Assembly (NCBI RefSeq): GCF_051020765.1
Contig: NW_027469086.1
Span: forward strand, 1,674,001 to 1,738,000
From: Lasioglossum baleicum
Taxonomy: Eukaryota > Arthropoda > Insecta > Hymenoptera > Halictidae
DNA: 64,000 bases
Direction of reading: 5' to 3'
In this document: piece after piece, positions 6,475 through 17,200 of the stretch
How the letters are laid out: each line of letters starts with the position of its first letter
Numbering within the stretch: position 1 is the stretch's first letter
Translations under genes and position numbers: made by a program
Notes under the pieces: generated by a model
Databases searched by the model: none
Told to the model about the DNA's origin: nothing
Seen by the model: the letters and a program-made list of their open reading frames with translations, nothing else

Positions 6475-8466
6475 TGTTACGTCGTCCGATGTACGACGTT
6501 GGCCTTGTACACATACTATGTATACAAGGTCTGATCTGCATAAGATCCACACACCGTCCCCTAGACATAAGAGCATAGTATTAAGATCTCATTATTCTAT
6601 TGTTCTAATCCTTATCTCCGTCTCTACCCATCACCATAACTTCTCCTTGATCAACACCTTACCTCAGTTTCAACCCATCACCACGACACATAATGCAATA
6701 AAGTATTGCATCACTCTGGAAGCATCTAGAAGCTTCTAGAAACGTCGAGAAGTCCAAAGACTGCTGCATCAGCAGTCCCACGCTCGTAGAGGTCAATAGG
6801 ACAGCCACGAGACTGCAGCGTCAGCAGAAATGCACGTGCAGTCCCCGGGAGCAAAGACGTTGCTGCGTCAGCGGTTCTCCCACTCCGACGAATGAAGAAC
6901 AAAGAGACTGCAGCGTCAGCCATCCCCACTCCGACCGAAGGAGGCAGGGCAGAGCGGACGCTTGCATCAGTCCGCCTCCATCTCGCGACTCGAGCAGTCC
7001 GCCTTCAGCCAGCGACTCGAACGGTTCGCTCCAAGCGAGCGACTCGCACGGACGTGCCAGTCCGGCTTCTTCCGACTTCAAGAGCAGACGTGTTCAGTCT
7101 AGCTCCGCGAAAGTGAAGTGTGTCGATCCTTCACTCCTAATTCCAATTCCAATTCCAACTCTAACTCAACTCAACTCAAGTCCTAATTCTCATACGTTAT
7201 TCCTATAACATATTACAATATCCATTATTCATTAATCCAATTACTACTCCTATTATAATACTACTTACATATTGTATACCAGTGTACTTACCAGTTCTTA
7301 TTTAATATATCGTTGTTATACCAGTGCTTCGATCTTGTTATTCTTGCGTTAGTTCAACACCATCTTCCAGTTCAGTTCTTACATCGAATATATTAAACTC
7401 GTGACATATCCGGACTTGGTCTAAAGTGCGCAGTGGAAACGCTGAGCCGCCAATAAGGAATTTGAAGCGAGTCATAGAGAAGTTCTCGTGCCACGTCTAG
7501 AATTGGTCTAAAGTGCGCAGTGGAAACGCTGAGCCGCCACTATAGACGTGAAGCGAGTTAACTACCAAAAAGGTTAATAACAAGTGGAAGTTCATTTTCA
7601 TTATATTATTAATATTCCATCATTACTATTCCTTACCCATGCGACGCCCACGTCGAGCGGGACGCAAGTATCAACTTGCTAAATTGAGACGCGCGTTGAG
7701 AGATAAAACGGTGCTCGATCAAATCATCGCCACTACCGAGTGGACAGAACTTCTGGGAACCACCGAGCACATTCCGTGTGACGCGTCCGATTACGTTTCT
7801 GTATACGGTTGCCCTTGCAACCCTCCTAAAGAGGTCAACCACGCGGACCTCTCGCGAGCTCCGACGCCAGTTCTACATCCGGTCGATTGTCTAGAGGTGA
7901 TCGACATAGCCGACGACGACGACAGCCGAGACACGATCATCATTCCCAGGGTCCGTTGCCGAATCATCCGTGACGTTCCTCTGCCAGCTCATCAACGTGT
8001 CGTCTTGCGGCCAGCATCCAAGGCCACTAACGTCGTCCCGAACCGAGCAGCAGCAACTCTGCCAGATCTTCCCCACCTCGAGGACATCTGTATAGAAGAC
8101 CCGATGTACGACACCTACTGTCAGTACCGCCAGTTCCTGCTACAACAATATTATTAGGCGTTAATACAGCATTGCGGTGAGTCGTATAATGTCTTGTATA
8201 ATTGCTGAATCCTGTAAACTCACCGTTCTCGTTGCATCATCTCGCGTGTGATTCTTGTCGGGACACTCCTTGTAACCGCGTCGGACGTTCTCTTCTTGAC
8301 TGCATCCATAGCAATATCGGTTGTCCTAGTGCATATGACAGCCCGCGGCTGTCTCGGCACGAAAGACCACTCCTCATTTAATCATAATATCTCAACCGTC
8401 CGTCTGTCACTGTTCTCTTTTCTCTCTCTTGGTACCTGTAACAAAAACACAGTGACGGACGTGACA
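6475..8466 (+). mobile_element. Family A 3' LTR (copy A2)
   Basis: TGTTACGTCG...GTGACA, about 1.99 kb, with the same internal order as A1. It closely resembles the solo LTR at 20013-22005: both have the DKT and CLEV variants in their ORF. It resembles A1 less, so it probably did not arise as A1's sister. The 3' flank is family B LTR sequence starting CGCGGACGAT. Confidence 0.9.
7639..8157 (+). CDS. LTR-encoded 172-aa protein (copy in A2)
   Basis: Same full-length frame as at 1404-1922. Distinguishing residues are DKT instead of NKA near residue 23, CLEV instead of CPEV just before the SUMO-interaction-like motif, and IIIP instead of IIVP after it. The VIDIADDDD core is unchanged. No stop or frameshift has accumulated. 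Confidence 0.55.
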   Translation: MRRPRRAGRKYQLAKLRRALRDKTVLDQIIATTEWTELLGTTEHIPCDASDYVSVYGCPCNPPKEVNHADLSRAPTPVLHPVDCLEVIDIADDDDSRDTIIIPRVRCRIIRDVPLPAHQRVVLRPASKATNVVPNRAAATLPDLPHLEDICIEDPMYDTYCQYRQFLLQQYY

Positions 8467-8930
8467 CGCGGACGATATTCGCGAGATAAATTCACGGGAT
8501 CGCACAGCGTCCACGCCCGTTTTCGCTAGTTAAAATATCGTCAATCACGCGGACGATATTCGTGAGTTAGATTCACGGTATCGTACAGCGTCCACGCCCG
8601 TTTCCTCAACGAGCGCATCCGTCTACAATACCGTAGCCGCCAGCTGTCAACCATTGGAGGTCGTTCCTGTCAAATATTGACGTGACAGAATTTGGCGCAG
8701 TCGTCAATCCTTGAAGGTCGTTTCCAGCCATTTGGATCAACGCCTGTCAAGCAGAGCGGATCGAATTCAAGGCCATCAGCGCAACCGTAGCCGTTCATCC
8801 GTTGCGAACCCATTTCTCGTGTCAATCGACAAACAAGCGAAGCGTAAAAGTAAGTGGAACATATTATCGCGTATGTTTCAGGGTCGCGTGCATCATTCAT
8901 CTGTGTAAGACTTCATGCAGGTGTCGGCAT
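8467..8930 (+). mobile_element. Family B LTR 3' end plus leader (fragment B1)
   Basis: This is a different LTR family. Its LTR ends GTGACA at 8687, then GAATT and a shortened PBS, TGGCGCAGTCG, at 8693-8703. The stretch is nearly identical to 18534-18979. The left side is cut by the family A LTR at the loop of an inverted repeat (GACGATATT arm at 8471-8479). No gag follows. Short ORFs here on both strands look like noise. Confidence 0.75.
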
Positions 8931-9321
8931 CGGGTCCTAGTCTGTTGATAAAAAGACCAACACTTTTATTAAATGTCAGTCAGTGGAAGAGCAGAGTAGC
9001 CGGGCCGCGGTATTCTCTTCTCTTGCTCTTATAGCCCCGCCAGGACGTGACAAATTTGGCGCAGTCGGTAGGACACTCGTTGGTCACCGATGTTAGAAGC
9101 ACGGCATCGAGGAATAAAAATAGAATCAGTGTTAGCACGCGAACCCCTGCGCGTTCCATCATTGTTTGACCATTTAACGCAGTAGACTTAGAGTCCGTGA
9201 AAGCATAGTGTCAGTTAAAAGTGCGAGGGGCAGTGAAGGAAATGCCCTTTCGCCCACGTTACATACTCAAATTATTTTTCGCGATGTTCGTACTCAGTAC
9301 AAATTCATCGAGAGTTTTAGT
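8931..9321 (+). mobile_element. Family C LTR terminus, PBS and leader fragment
   Basis: A further LTR end (GACGTGACA, to 9052) is followed by AATT and a full tRNA-Ser-type PBS at 9057-9073, then leader sequence. The left boundary against family B is unclear. Leader 9217-9321 resembles the leader before the gag at 11408: both contain TTTCGCCCACGTTA-like and ATTATTTTTCGCGA strings. It is cut at 9321 by a minus-strand family A LTR before any gag start. Confidence 0.65.
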
Positions 9322-9565
9322 TGTCACGTCCGTCACTGTGTTTTTGTTACAGGTACCAGGAGAGAGAAAAGAGAACAGTGACAGACGGACGGTTGAGATA
9401 TTATGATTAAAATGAGGAGTGGTCTTTCGTGCCGAGACAGCCGCGGGCTGTCATATGCACTAGGACAACCGATATTGCTATGGATGCAGTCAAAAAGAGA
9501 ACGTCCGACGCGGTTACAAGAAGTGTCCCGACAAGAATCGCGCGCGAGAGGATGCAACGAGAACG

Positions 9566-9649
9566 GTGAGTTTACAGGATTCAGCAATTATACAAGTTAT
9601 TATACGACTCACCGCAATGTTGTATTGACACCTAATAATATTGTTGCAG
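9566..9649 (+). other. Candidate intron on the antisense strand of the LTR
   Basis: Read against the LTR's own direction, ACG|GTGAGT and TTGTTGCAG|CAGG bound an 84-bp segment, a length typical of short insect introns and a multiple of three. The reading frame stays open whether or not it is removed. Both signals are retained in the other family A LTRs. Antisense transcription from the LTR is speculative. Confidence 0.2.
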
Positions 9650-10150
9650 CAGGAACTGGCGGTACTGACAGTAGGTGTCGTACATCGGATCTTCTATACA
9701 GATGTCCTCGAGGTGGGGAAGATCAGGCAGAGTTGCTGCTGCTCGGTTCGGGACGACATTAGTGGCCTTGGATGCTGGCCGCAAGACGACACGTTGATGA
9801 GCTGGCAGAGGAACGTCACGGATGATTCGGCAACGGACCCTGGGAACGATGATCGTGTCTCGGCTGTCGTCGTCGTCGGCTATGTCGATCACCTCTGGAC
9901 AATCGACCGGATGTAGAACTGGCGTCGGAGCTCGCGAGAGGTCCGCGTGGTTGACCTCTTTAGGAGGGTTGCAAGGGCAACCGTATACAGAAACGTAATC
10001 GGACGCGTCACACGGAATGTGCTCGGTGGTTCCCAGAAGTTCGGTCCACTCGGTAGTGGCAATGATTTGATCGAGCACCGCTTTATTTCTCAACGCGCGT
10101 CTCAATTTAGCAAGTTGATACTTGCGTCCCGCTCGACGTGGGCGTCGCAT
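9632..10150 (-). CDS. LTR-encoded 172-aa protein (copy in A3)
   Basis: Full-length minus-strand copy carrying the most common residue at every variable site (NKA, NPPKE, CPEV, IIVP, RVVL, TLPD, YRQF). It serves as a by-eye consensus for the set. The frame is intact although the LTR is solo and not flanked by its element. Confidence 0.55.
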   Translation of the reverse strand: MRRPRRAGRKYQLAKLRRALRNKAVLDQIIATTEWTELLGTTEHIPCDASDYVSVYGCPCNPPKEVNHADLSRAPTPVLHPVDCPEVIDIADDDDSRDTIIVPRVRCRIIRDVPLPAHQRVVLRPASKATNVVPNRAAATLPDLPHLEDICIEDPMYDTYCQYRQFLLQQYY

Positions 10151-11296
10151 GGGTAAGGAATAGTAATGATGGAATATTAATAATATAATGAAAATGAACT
10201 TCCACTTGTTATTAACCTTTTTGGTAGTTAACTCGCTTCACGTCTATAGTGGCGGCTCAGCGTTTCCACTGCGCACTTTAGACCAATTCTAGACGTGGCA
10301 CGAGAACTTCTCTATGACTCGCTTCAAATTCCTTATTGGCGGCTCAGCGTTTCCACTGCGCACTTTAGACCAAGTCCGGATATGTCACGAGTTTAATATA
10401 TTCGATGCAAGAACTGAATTGGAAGATGGTGTTGAACTAACACAAGAATAACAAGATCGAAGCACTGGTATAACAACGATATATTAAATAAGAACTGGTA
10501 AGTACACTGGTATACAATATGTAAGTAGTATTATAATAGGAGTAGTAATTGGATTAATGAATAATGGATATAGTAATATGTTGTAGGAATAATGTATGAG
10601 AATTAGGAGTTGAGTTGAGTTGAGTTAGAGTTGGAATTGGAATTGGAATTAGGAGTGAAGGATCGACACACTTCACTATCGCGGAGCTAGACTGAACACG
10701 TCTGCTCTTGAAGCCGGACTGGCGGCTGAGGCCAGGTTGGCACGTCTGTGCGAGTCGCTGGCTGAAGGCGGACTGTTCGAGTCGCGAGATGGAGGCGGAC
10801 AGATGCAAGCGCCTGCTCTGCCTTGCCTCCTTCGTTCAGAGTGGGGATAGCTGACGCTGCAGTCTCTTTGTTCTTCAGTCGTCGGAGTGGGAGAACCGCT
10901 GACGCAGCAGCGTCTTCGCTCCCGGGGACTGCACGTGCATTTCTGCTGACGCTGCAGTCTCGTGGCTGTCCTATTGCCCTCTACGAGCGTGGGACTGCTG
11001 ATGCAGCAGTCTTTGGACTTCTCGACGTTTCTAGAAGCTTCTAGATGCTTCCAGAGTGATGCAATACTTTATTGCATTATGTGTCGTGGTGATGGGTTGA
11101 AACTGAGGTAAGGTGTTGATCAAGGTGAAGTTATGGTGATGGGTAGAGACGGAGATAAGGATTAGAACAATAGAATATATGAGATCTTAATATTATGTTC
11201 TTATGTCTAGGGGACGGTGTATGGATCTTATGCAGATCAGACCTTGAATACATAATGTATGTACAAGGCCAACGTCGTACATCGGACGACGTAACA

Positions 11297-11407
11297 AGTG
11301 AACGTTAAAGTGCGACGGGCGGTTTAGAAAACGCCCCTTCGCCCACGTTATATAGTCGGATTATTTTTCGCGAATTTCATACTTAGAAATTTTCAAGCGA
11401 CGCAATC
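11297..11407 (+). other. Leader of the family C/D element
   Basis: This is non-coding sequence between the minus-strand family A LTR and the gag at 11408. It is homologous to 9217-9321 but starts further upstream, so the two sides of the intervening LTR overlap in content. That is not what a simple insertion would leave. Confidence 0.5.
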
Positions 11408-12400
11408 ATGGAAACGCGTAGCGAGGCTAGAAAGAAGGTTCCTCCTACGGAAGAGGAATTAATTGAATTCCAGAAAGATTTAGCTCGTAGAGAAGCAGCT
11501 CTCATTAATCAAACCGCCGCGCTGACTCAACTCAAATTGCAATACGAAACAGAAACGCGTGAGCAGAGAGAAACGTACGAGGATATACGCCGCGAGATAG
11601 CAGAAATCCGATCGGCCAGAGATTCTCAATCAATTCCAGCTAGCCCAGTCGTTGCGCCCCGCGAACCCATAATGCACGATTCTTCGAATTTCACCGTTAA
11701 ACAAGCGGTTGAACTTGTGCCTACCTTTGACGGCACCTCCATAACCGTGCTACAATTCGTTCGCGCGTGCAAGCGAGCCTTGGAGGCCGTTCCAGCCACA
11801 GCTGAGCGTACCCTCACTAGATTAGTATGCAATAAGCTTAGAGGACAGGCATACGCCGCGATTGAAGACGTAAATATTAACACAATCTCTGAATTGTGCA
11901 ACCGCCTGAAAGATGTACTAGGCCCATATAAATTAATCGATCAGTATCGCGGAGAATTAGCTTCGATACACCAGGGACAGTCCGAGCACGTGTTGAATTA
12001 TATTACGCGAGTAAAGGACCTTAGAACGGCGATCATAGATTCAGGCCGCGGGGTCCCCAATCTAGACGAGATTGATAAATTCACAGTTGATTGTTTCATG
12101 CGTGGTCTTATCCCAGCGCTTCGAGCCGAGGTCAGGCTCTGCGCGTCACTCGAATTACAGAAAATATTCATGAAGCAGAGGGACAACAAGACTTCAGCGG
12201 CCATCGAGGACAAAGCCACTGATAGTGCCAGTGTCGGAGAATTCCGAACCCGTCCTCCCTTGACGAAACGAACGTTAATTTGCGATTCCCTTGACCCAGC
12301 GTTGCGAGACAGGGATGACATTTCAGTGCTTCCTGTCTACCGCCACCCAGAGGCAGAGATTCCACTGCGTGAAATCTCTTGTCTAAGGGGGAAGGTGTGA
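11408..12400 (+). pseudogene. gag: Gag fused to an env tail by internal deletion (family D)
   Basis: This 330-aa frame begins like the family A Gag but is clearly divergent: a coiled-coil N-terminus, then a capsid-like region with FDGTSITVLQFVRACKRA near residue 114 and a VLGPYKLIDQYRGEL segment. It breaks off near residue 250 (ASLELQ), before the basic linker and zinc knuckle. The remainder ends DDISVLPVYRHPEAEIPLREISCLRG, which corresponds to the C-terminal tail of the env frame in elements 1 and 2. A deletion has therefore joined the capsid region to the env tail in frame, removing nucleocapsid, Pol and the env ectodomain. A purine run (AAGGGGGAAGG) and an LTR start (TGTGACGTCAG at 12396) follow at once. 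It has no stop, so it might still make a dominant-interfering Gag. That is inference. Confidence 0.7.
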
Positions 12401-12791
12401 CGTCAGTCGCACCTCCGACGTTAGCTTTAAGACTACATGTAAAATTAGATACATAAGAGCGAGCGTTCCCCTTTAAAGATTCCAAAACTCCTAAAAATCC
12501 TTCATAACAATGAATCCTTAACACCACGTACATCTGATTGAAATCCATCAACATAACCTAAAATCCAAAATCTGTCAAAATCCTAAAAATAGCCAAAAAT
12601 GGCCCAAACTCGAAGATTGAAATATCATTGGACTGGTGAGCGAAAATCATGAAACTAACCTAAAAATTTGTAGGTTATGTTCTCAATTCGCGTTTGTTTA
12701 GACTTTACCAAAATTTCGATTTTTGGTAATTTTTAAAAGTACTTAGAATATTTTCAAACATATGATCGGTCGACAAATGATGTCAACTAAT
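12396..12791 (+). mobile_element. Start of a family D LTR, then AT-rich DNA without a gene
   Basis: TGTGACGTCAGTCGCACC at 12396 has the form and position of a 3' LTR start, after the purine run 12385-12395. There is no second copy in the window, so its end cannot be placed. The rest to 12791 is AT-rich and holds no convincing ORF. It has small inverted repeats, for example AACCTA/TAGGTT around 12656-12675. This DNA was the landing site of the LINE. Confidence 0.45.
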
Positions 12792-12805
12792 CATATGACA
12801 TATAA
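12792..12805 (+). repeat. Target-site duplication, left copy, of the LINE
   Basis: CATATGACATATAA is repeated exactly at 17729-17742, after the LINE 3' end. A 14-bp direct repeat is typical of target-primed reverse transcription. The two copies are identical, which suggests a fairly recent insertion. Confidence 0.85.
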
Positions 12806-13167
12806 GAGGAGATCCGTTTCCGGTTATATAGAGAGAAGGCACGTTCTATGTGAGTGGATAGTAAAGTGGAGATTTTGATAAAGTGAAAGGAAGAAAAAGT
12901 TAAGAAAGAGGCTCCGTGGCTGGAGGGAGCGTAGAAGAGTAGGTGGAGATAAGAAAGACAAAGAAGAAGGTGAAAAAGGAGTGGAGAGTGAAAAGAAGAA
13001 GAAAGTGAGGTTAGAAGCACAGTGAGTGAGAAGGCGAGGAAAACAAAAGACAAGAGGTAACAGAAGCAGTGGAAAGAGCGCCATCGTACAGGAAAAGAAG
13101 GTAGCTAGAAGGCAGGTAAAGCAGGTAAAGAAGAGAAAGAAGGCAGACGAGCAGATAAGGAAACGAA

Positions 13168-14226
13168 ATGGACAAAAAGTTAAGCGAGGAAGAGCGAAGG
13201 GAAGCGTCAAGAAAATTAATGAAAATAAGAGAGAAGGAAAGGACAAGAAGCAACAGCCTATCGAATGCAGAAGGCTTAGGAAAGTGGTTAGATAAGAAGA
13301 GAAAAGAGAGAGAGAATGATGGAAAGGAAGATAAAGAAAAAGATCCGTTCAGAAAGAGCAGAAAGACAGGTAGATCGCCGGAGAAAGCGAAGGGAGAGGC
13401 CGGCAAAGAAAGGATAGAACTGCAAGGCGACATTACGGAGGTAATAAGGGAGGAAATAAAGGGGGCACTGAAAGGAACGATAAATATGATAAATGAAATG
13501 TGTGAAGATTGGAAAGAGATGAAGGGAATGATGAGGGAAATGAAAGAATTGAAAGAAGAGTGGCAGAAAGAAAGAGAGAGAGACAAAAAAACATGGAGAG
13601 AGATAGAAGAGAGAGTAAAAAAGATAGAGCTGGAAGGGAAGTTGGAAGACAGAATAGATAAAAGACTAGAGGAGTTAGAAAAGAAGAAAAGCAGGGTACA
13701 AGTAGAAAGTGGAAACGTAGAAATGGAAAGAAGACTGAAAGAAGTAGAGATAAAAAGGGGAAAAAAAGATAGGGAGATAAGGAGAAGGAACATAATCATA
13801 AAAGGTATAGAGATAAAAGATGGAGGAGATGGACAGGAAGAAGTGAAGAAGCTATTAAAAGTGATAGGTGAAAAGTTTGATGTAGAAGAAGTAAATAAAG
13901 GAGGCAGAAAGGGTGGAGGTAAAGGAAATTGGGCAGTAGTGAAACTCGCGACAGAAGAGCAAAAAAGAAGAGTAATGACAGAAAAGAAGAGGTTAGCAGG
14001 AAGAAAAGAACGGATAGAAGATGACCTTACTTTCGAAGAGAGGAGCGCACAATGGAGAATAAAAAAGATATTGGAGAAGGAAAGAGGAAAAGGGAAAATG
14101 GTTAAGATGGGATACATGAAACTATGGATAGATGGAATCATGTGGAAATGGGATGAGAGGGAGAAAATACTGAAAAACGGGGAGGGAAACGAATGGAGAG
14201 AAGAAGTGAGGGAGGGAGAGAAGTAA
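13168..14226 (+). CDS. LINE ORF1 protein (RNA-binding chaperone type)
   Basis: This 352-aa protein is very rich in Lys and Glu. Residues about 75-205 form a long heptad-like coiled coil, probably for multimer formation. From about residue 206, RRRNIIIKGIEIK begins an RRM-like fold as in L1-type ORF1 proteins. It is followed by a C-terminal domain containing FEERSAQWRIKKIL. ORF1 proteins bind LINE RNA and act as nucleic-acid chaperones. No CCHC knuckles were seen in ORF1. The stop at 14224-14226 overlaps the ORF2 start by 34 bases in a different frame, so ORF2 may be reached by reinitiation. The Phe/Ser/Leu-rich ORFs on the opposite strand are shadows of the purine bias. Confidence 0.8.
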   Translation: MDKKLSEEERREASRKLMKIREKERTRSNSLSNAEGLGKWLDKKRKERENDGKEDKEKDPFRKSRKTGRSPEKAKGEAGKERIELQGDITEVIREEIKGALKGTINMINEMCEDWKEMKGMMREMKELKEEWQKERERDKKTWREIEERVKKIELEGKLEDRIDKRLEELEKKKSRVQVESGNVEMERRLKEVEIKRGKKDREIRRRNIIIKGIEIKDGGDGQEEVKKLLKVIGEKFDVEEVNKGGRKGGGKGNWAVVKLATEEQKRRVMTEKKRLAGRKERIEDDLTFEERSAQWRIKKILEKERGKGKMVKMGYMKLWIDGIMWKWDEREKILKNGEGNEWREEVREGEK

Positions 14227-17200
14227 TAGAAGGGGGGATTGGGGAGAGAGAAACGCCAGAAGAGAAGAAGACAAAAGAAGAAGAAAGAAGGAAGCCAAAA
14301 ATTGGATTCTGGAATGTGGCAGGAATGCTAGGGAAGGACGATGGATTTTGGAAAGACCTAGAGCAATGGGACGCAATGGTGCTAGTGGAGACGTGGGTGG
14401 AAGAAAAAATGTGGGAAAAAATCAAAAGAAGATTACCAAGAGGATACACTTGGAAAAAACAATGGGCAGTCAGAGACAAAAAAGCAGGAAGAGCCAGCGG
14501 AGGAATGATATTAGGAGCAAGAAAAGAAATTATGTGCAAGAAGAAGGAAAGTGGAGAAACAAAAGAAATAGAGGGGATAATAGGAGGAGAAGTAATGATT
14601 GAAGAGGAAGAGTGGAAGATAATAGGAGTGTACGTAAATAAAGACATTGACAAAAAAATGATAGCTCTGAGAGAATGGTGGGATAAAGGGAGAGAGGATA
14701 AAATAATAGTTGGAGGCGACTTTAACGCAAGAACAGGAGTAGAAGGGGGGAAAGTAAGACAGGAGGAAGAAGGAGAAGAAAGTAGGGAATCAAGAGACAA
14801 GAATGTTAACAGTGATGGGAGAAAACTGATAAGAACGCTAGGAGAGATGGGGTTAGAAATAATGAACGGGGGGATAGAAGGGGATGAAAGAGGAGAGTAT
14901 ACATTCGTAGGGCAGAGGGGAAGAACGGTAATAGATTATGTGATAGGAGACGAAAGAACGAGGGAAGGTATAGAAAGAATGGTGATAGAAGAAAGGGTAG
15001 ATTCAGACCACCTGCCAATAGTAATAACAATGAAGGAAGGAAGAAAAGGAGCGGACGGAGAAGAAAGAAAAAAGCAAAAGAACGGCGTACCAAAAGTAGA
15101 ATGGAAGAGGGAAGTAAAAGAAAAATTTAGAAATAGATCAGAGGGAATAGAAGTAACAGGGGAAAGTATAGGGGAAAGACTAAAGGAGTTGGAAAGGAAG
15201 TGCAACGAAATTAAGAAAGAGATAAGAAGCGAAGAGGGCAAGAAAGAGAAGAAAAGGAAAGGTTGGTGGGACAATGAGTGCATAGAGAGAAAGAAAGAAT
15301 TAAGAAAGGTACTAAGGTCATGGAAAAGAGAGGAAGAAGAAGGGGAAGTATATAGAAGGACGAAGAGAGAGTACAAGAATCTATGCGAAGAGAAAAAGGA
15401 GCAAGAAAGAGAGAAGATATTGCAGGAAGCAGGGAAAGCGAACACAGAAGGAAGAGTATGGGATTTTCTAAGGAAAGTGAGAGGAGGGAAGGGAAAAGGC
15501 ACAGAGAGCGAAATAGAAAAAGAAGAATGGAAGGATTACTTTATGGGATTGCTAGGTGGGGTTGAAACAAAAGTGGTAGAAGGTGGCAAAAGGAAGAAGA
15601 GAGAAGAGGGTGAAGAAGAGATAAAAATGGAGGAGTTAGAGAGAGTAATCAGAAAATTAAAAGGAGGAAAAGCAGCAGGAGAAGATGGGATAGAAAACGA
15701 GATATGGAAATATGGAGGAGAGAGTGTGAAGAAAGAAGCTTGGAAAATATGCAATGAGATATGGAACGGAGGAGGATGGCCAGAGGAATGGAAAACGGGG
15801 ATAATAATTCCTATAAAGAAGAAAGGAGATGGAAAGAAAGTGGACTGTTACAGAGGGGTGATGTTGTTAAACACGCTGTACAAGATCTACACGGTGATAT
15901 TAGAGGAGAGACTGGAAAAAGAGGTAGAAATGAAAGAAATGGTGCCGGAGAATCAGACGGGATTCAGGAAAGAGAAGGAGACAGTAGACAATATATATGT
16001 TTTAAATTACGTGATAAACAGGGAGCACGCAAAAAAGAAAGGAAAAATGATAGGATGCTTTATAGATTTAAAGGCAGCGTTCGACAGCGTGAACAGAGGA
16101 AAACTATGGGAAGCATTAGAGGAAAGAGGAGTCAGTGAAGGACTAAGGGAAAGAATAAAGGAAGTGTATAGAGAAACGACAGCCAGAGTAAGAGTAGGAG
16201 GAGAAACAGGAGAGAAGTTCTGGGTAGGAAGAGGAGTAAGGCAAGGATGCCCGCTAAGTGCGAAGCTATTTATTCTGTTCATGGCGGACCTAGAAGAGAG
16301 GATGAAGAAGAGAGGCAAAGGGGGGGTGGAGATAAGAGGAAAAAAGATATACACGCTGCAGTATGCAGATGACATGGTGCTACTAGCAAAGGATGAGAGC
16401 GGAATGAAACTAATGATTGAAGAATTTAGAAGCTATATAAGAGAGAACGGGCTGGAAGTAAATAGAGAAAAGACGAAAGTGGTGAGATTCGAGAGAAGAA
16501 AGCAGGAAAAAAAGACGTGGAGATGGGGAGACGGAGAAGTGGAAGAGGTAGAGGAAATAAAATATCTAGGCTACATATTTAAGAAGAACGGAGGACAGGA
16601 AAGACAAATAGATGAAAGAACGAAAAAGGGAGGGGGAGTAATGCGGACTGTGTGGGGAATAGGAAAGAGATACTTCAAAGACAATTTCAAGAGAAGGATG
16701 TGGTTCTTCGATGCATTGATATGGCCAGTAATAGCATATGGAGTAGAAATATGGGGATGGGAGGAATGGAAGAGAGTTGAGGCTATGCAAGAAAGATATG
16801 CTAGATGGGTGCTAGGAGTAGAATGGGTGACGCCAGGATACATGGTGAGAGAAGAAACAAAAAGAGAGAAATTGAGAGCGAGGGGGGCAGGGAGAGCATG
16901 GAAATTCGAAGAGAGACTGAGAGAAGGGAGAGGAAGTGAATGGGCAAGACAATGTCTGAAAGAGATGGAAGAGAGAAGCAGAAAGGGAATGAAACTGTCC
17001 AAATGGGAAGAAGGAAGAAAGAAATACATAGATGAGAGAGGGAATAGAAAAATGCTAGATAAAGAAGATAAAGTTAGGAGGGAGGAGGAATGGGAAAGGA
17101 TAGTAAGAAGAGAGAAGAGGATAGAGGAAGAGGAGAACTGGAAAAGTGTGAGAGAATCAAGATACAATATATGGTACAAAGAAATAGGAGTGAAGGACAC

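Larger units (their letters stand above)
277..8466 (+). mobile_element. Family A LTR retrotransposon, element 1 (gag-protease, no RT)
   Basis: Two long direct repeats with TGT...ACA ends (277-2231 and 6475-8466) bracket a tRNA-Ser-type PBS, a gag ORF, a retropepsin frame and a short polypurine tract. No reverse transcriptase, RNase H or integrase motif is seen in any frame, so this copy cannot replicate alone. The flanks do not form a target duplication: GTGT precedes it and CGCG follows it. The two LTRs also differ more than sister LTRs should (six amino-acid changes in the LTR-encoded ORF, counted by eye). The copy is therefore probably a recombinant of two insertions. Confidence 0.85.
9322..11296 (-). 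mobile_element. Family A LTR, minus strand (copy A3, solo)
   Basis: It starts TGTCACGTCC and ends CGACGTAACA, the inverted termini of the family, about 1.98 kb. No family A internal sequence adjoins either end. The flanks TAGT and AGTG are not a clean 4-bp duplication. They fall at different points in two related leaders, so this LTR probably came from recombination between two separate insertions. Confidence 0.88.

Noticed and set aside
277..8466. A target-site duplication for element 1
   Set aside because: The flanks GTGT and CGCG do not match; the boundaries come from the LTR termini only.
8670..8960. Small ORFs of 65 and 76 codons in the family B leader, repeated at 18722-18960
   Set aside because: Conserved only because the two DNA copies are nearly identical; no domain, and located around a PBS.
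13011..14141. Ser/Phe/Leu-rich minus-strand ORFs across the LINE, up to 376 codons
   Set aside because: These are shadows of the purine-rich sense strand, which rarely produces stops on the complement.
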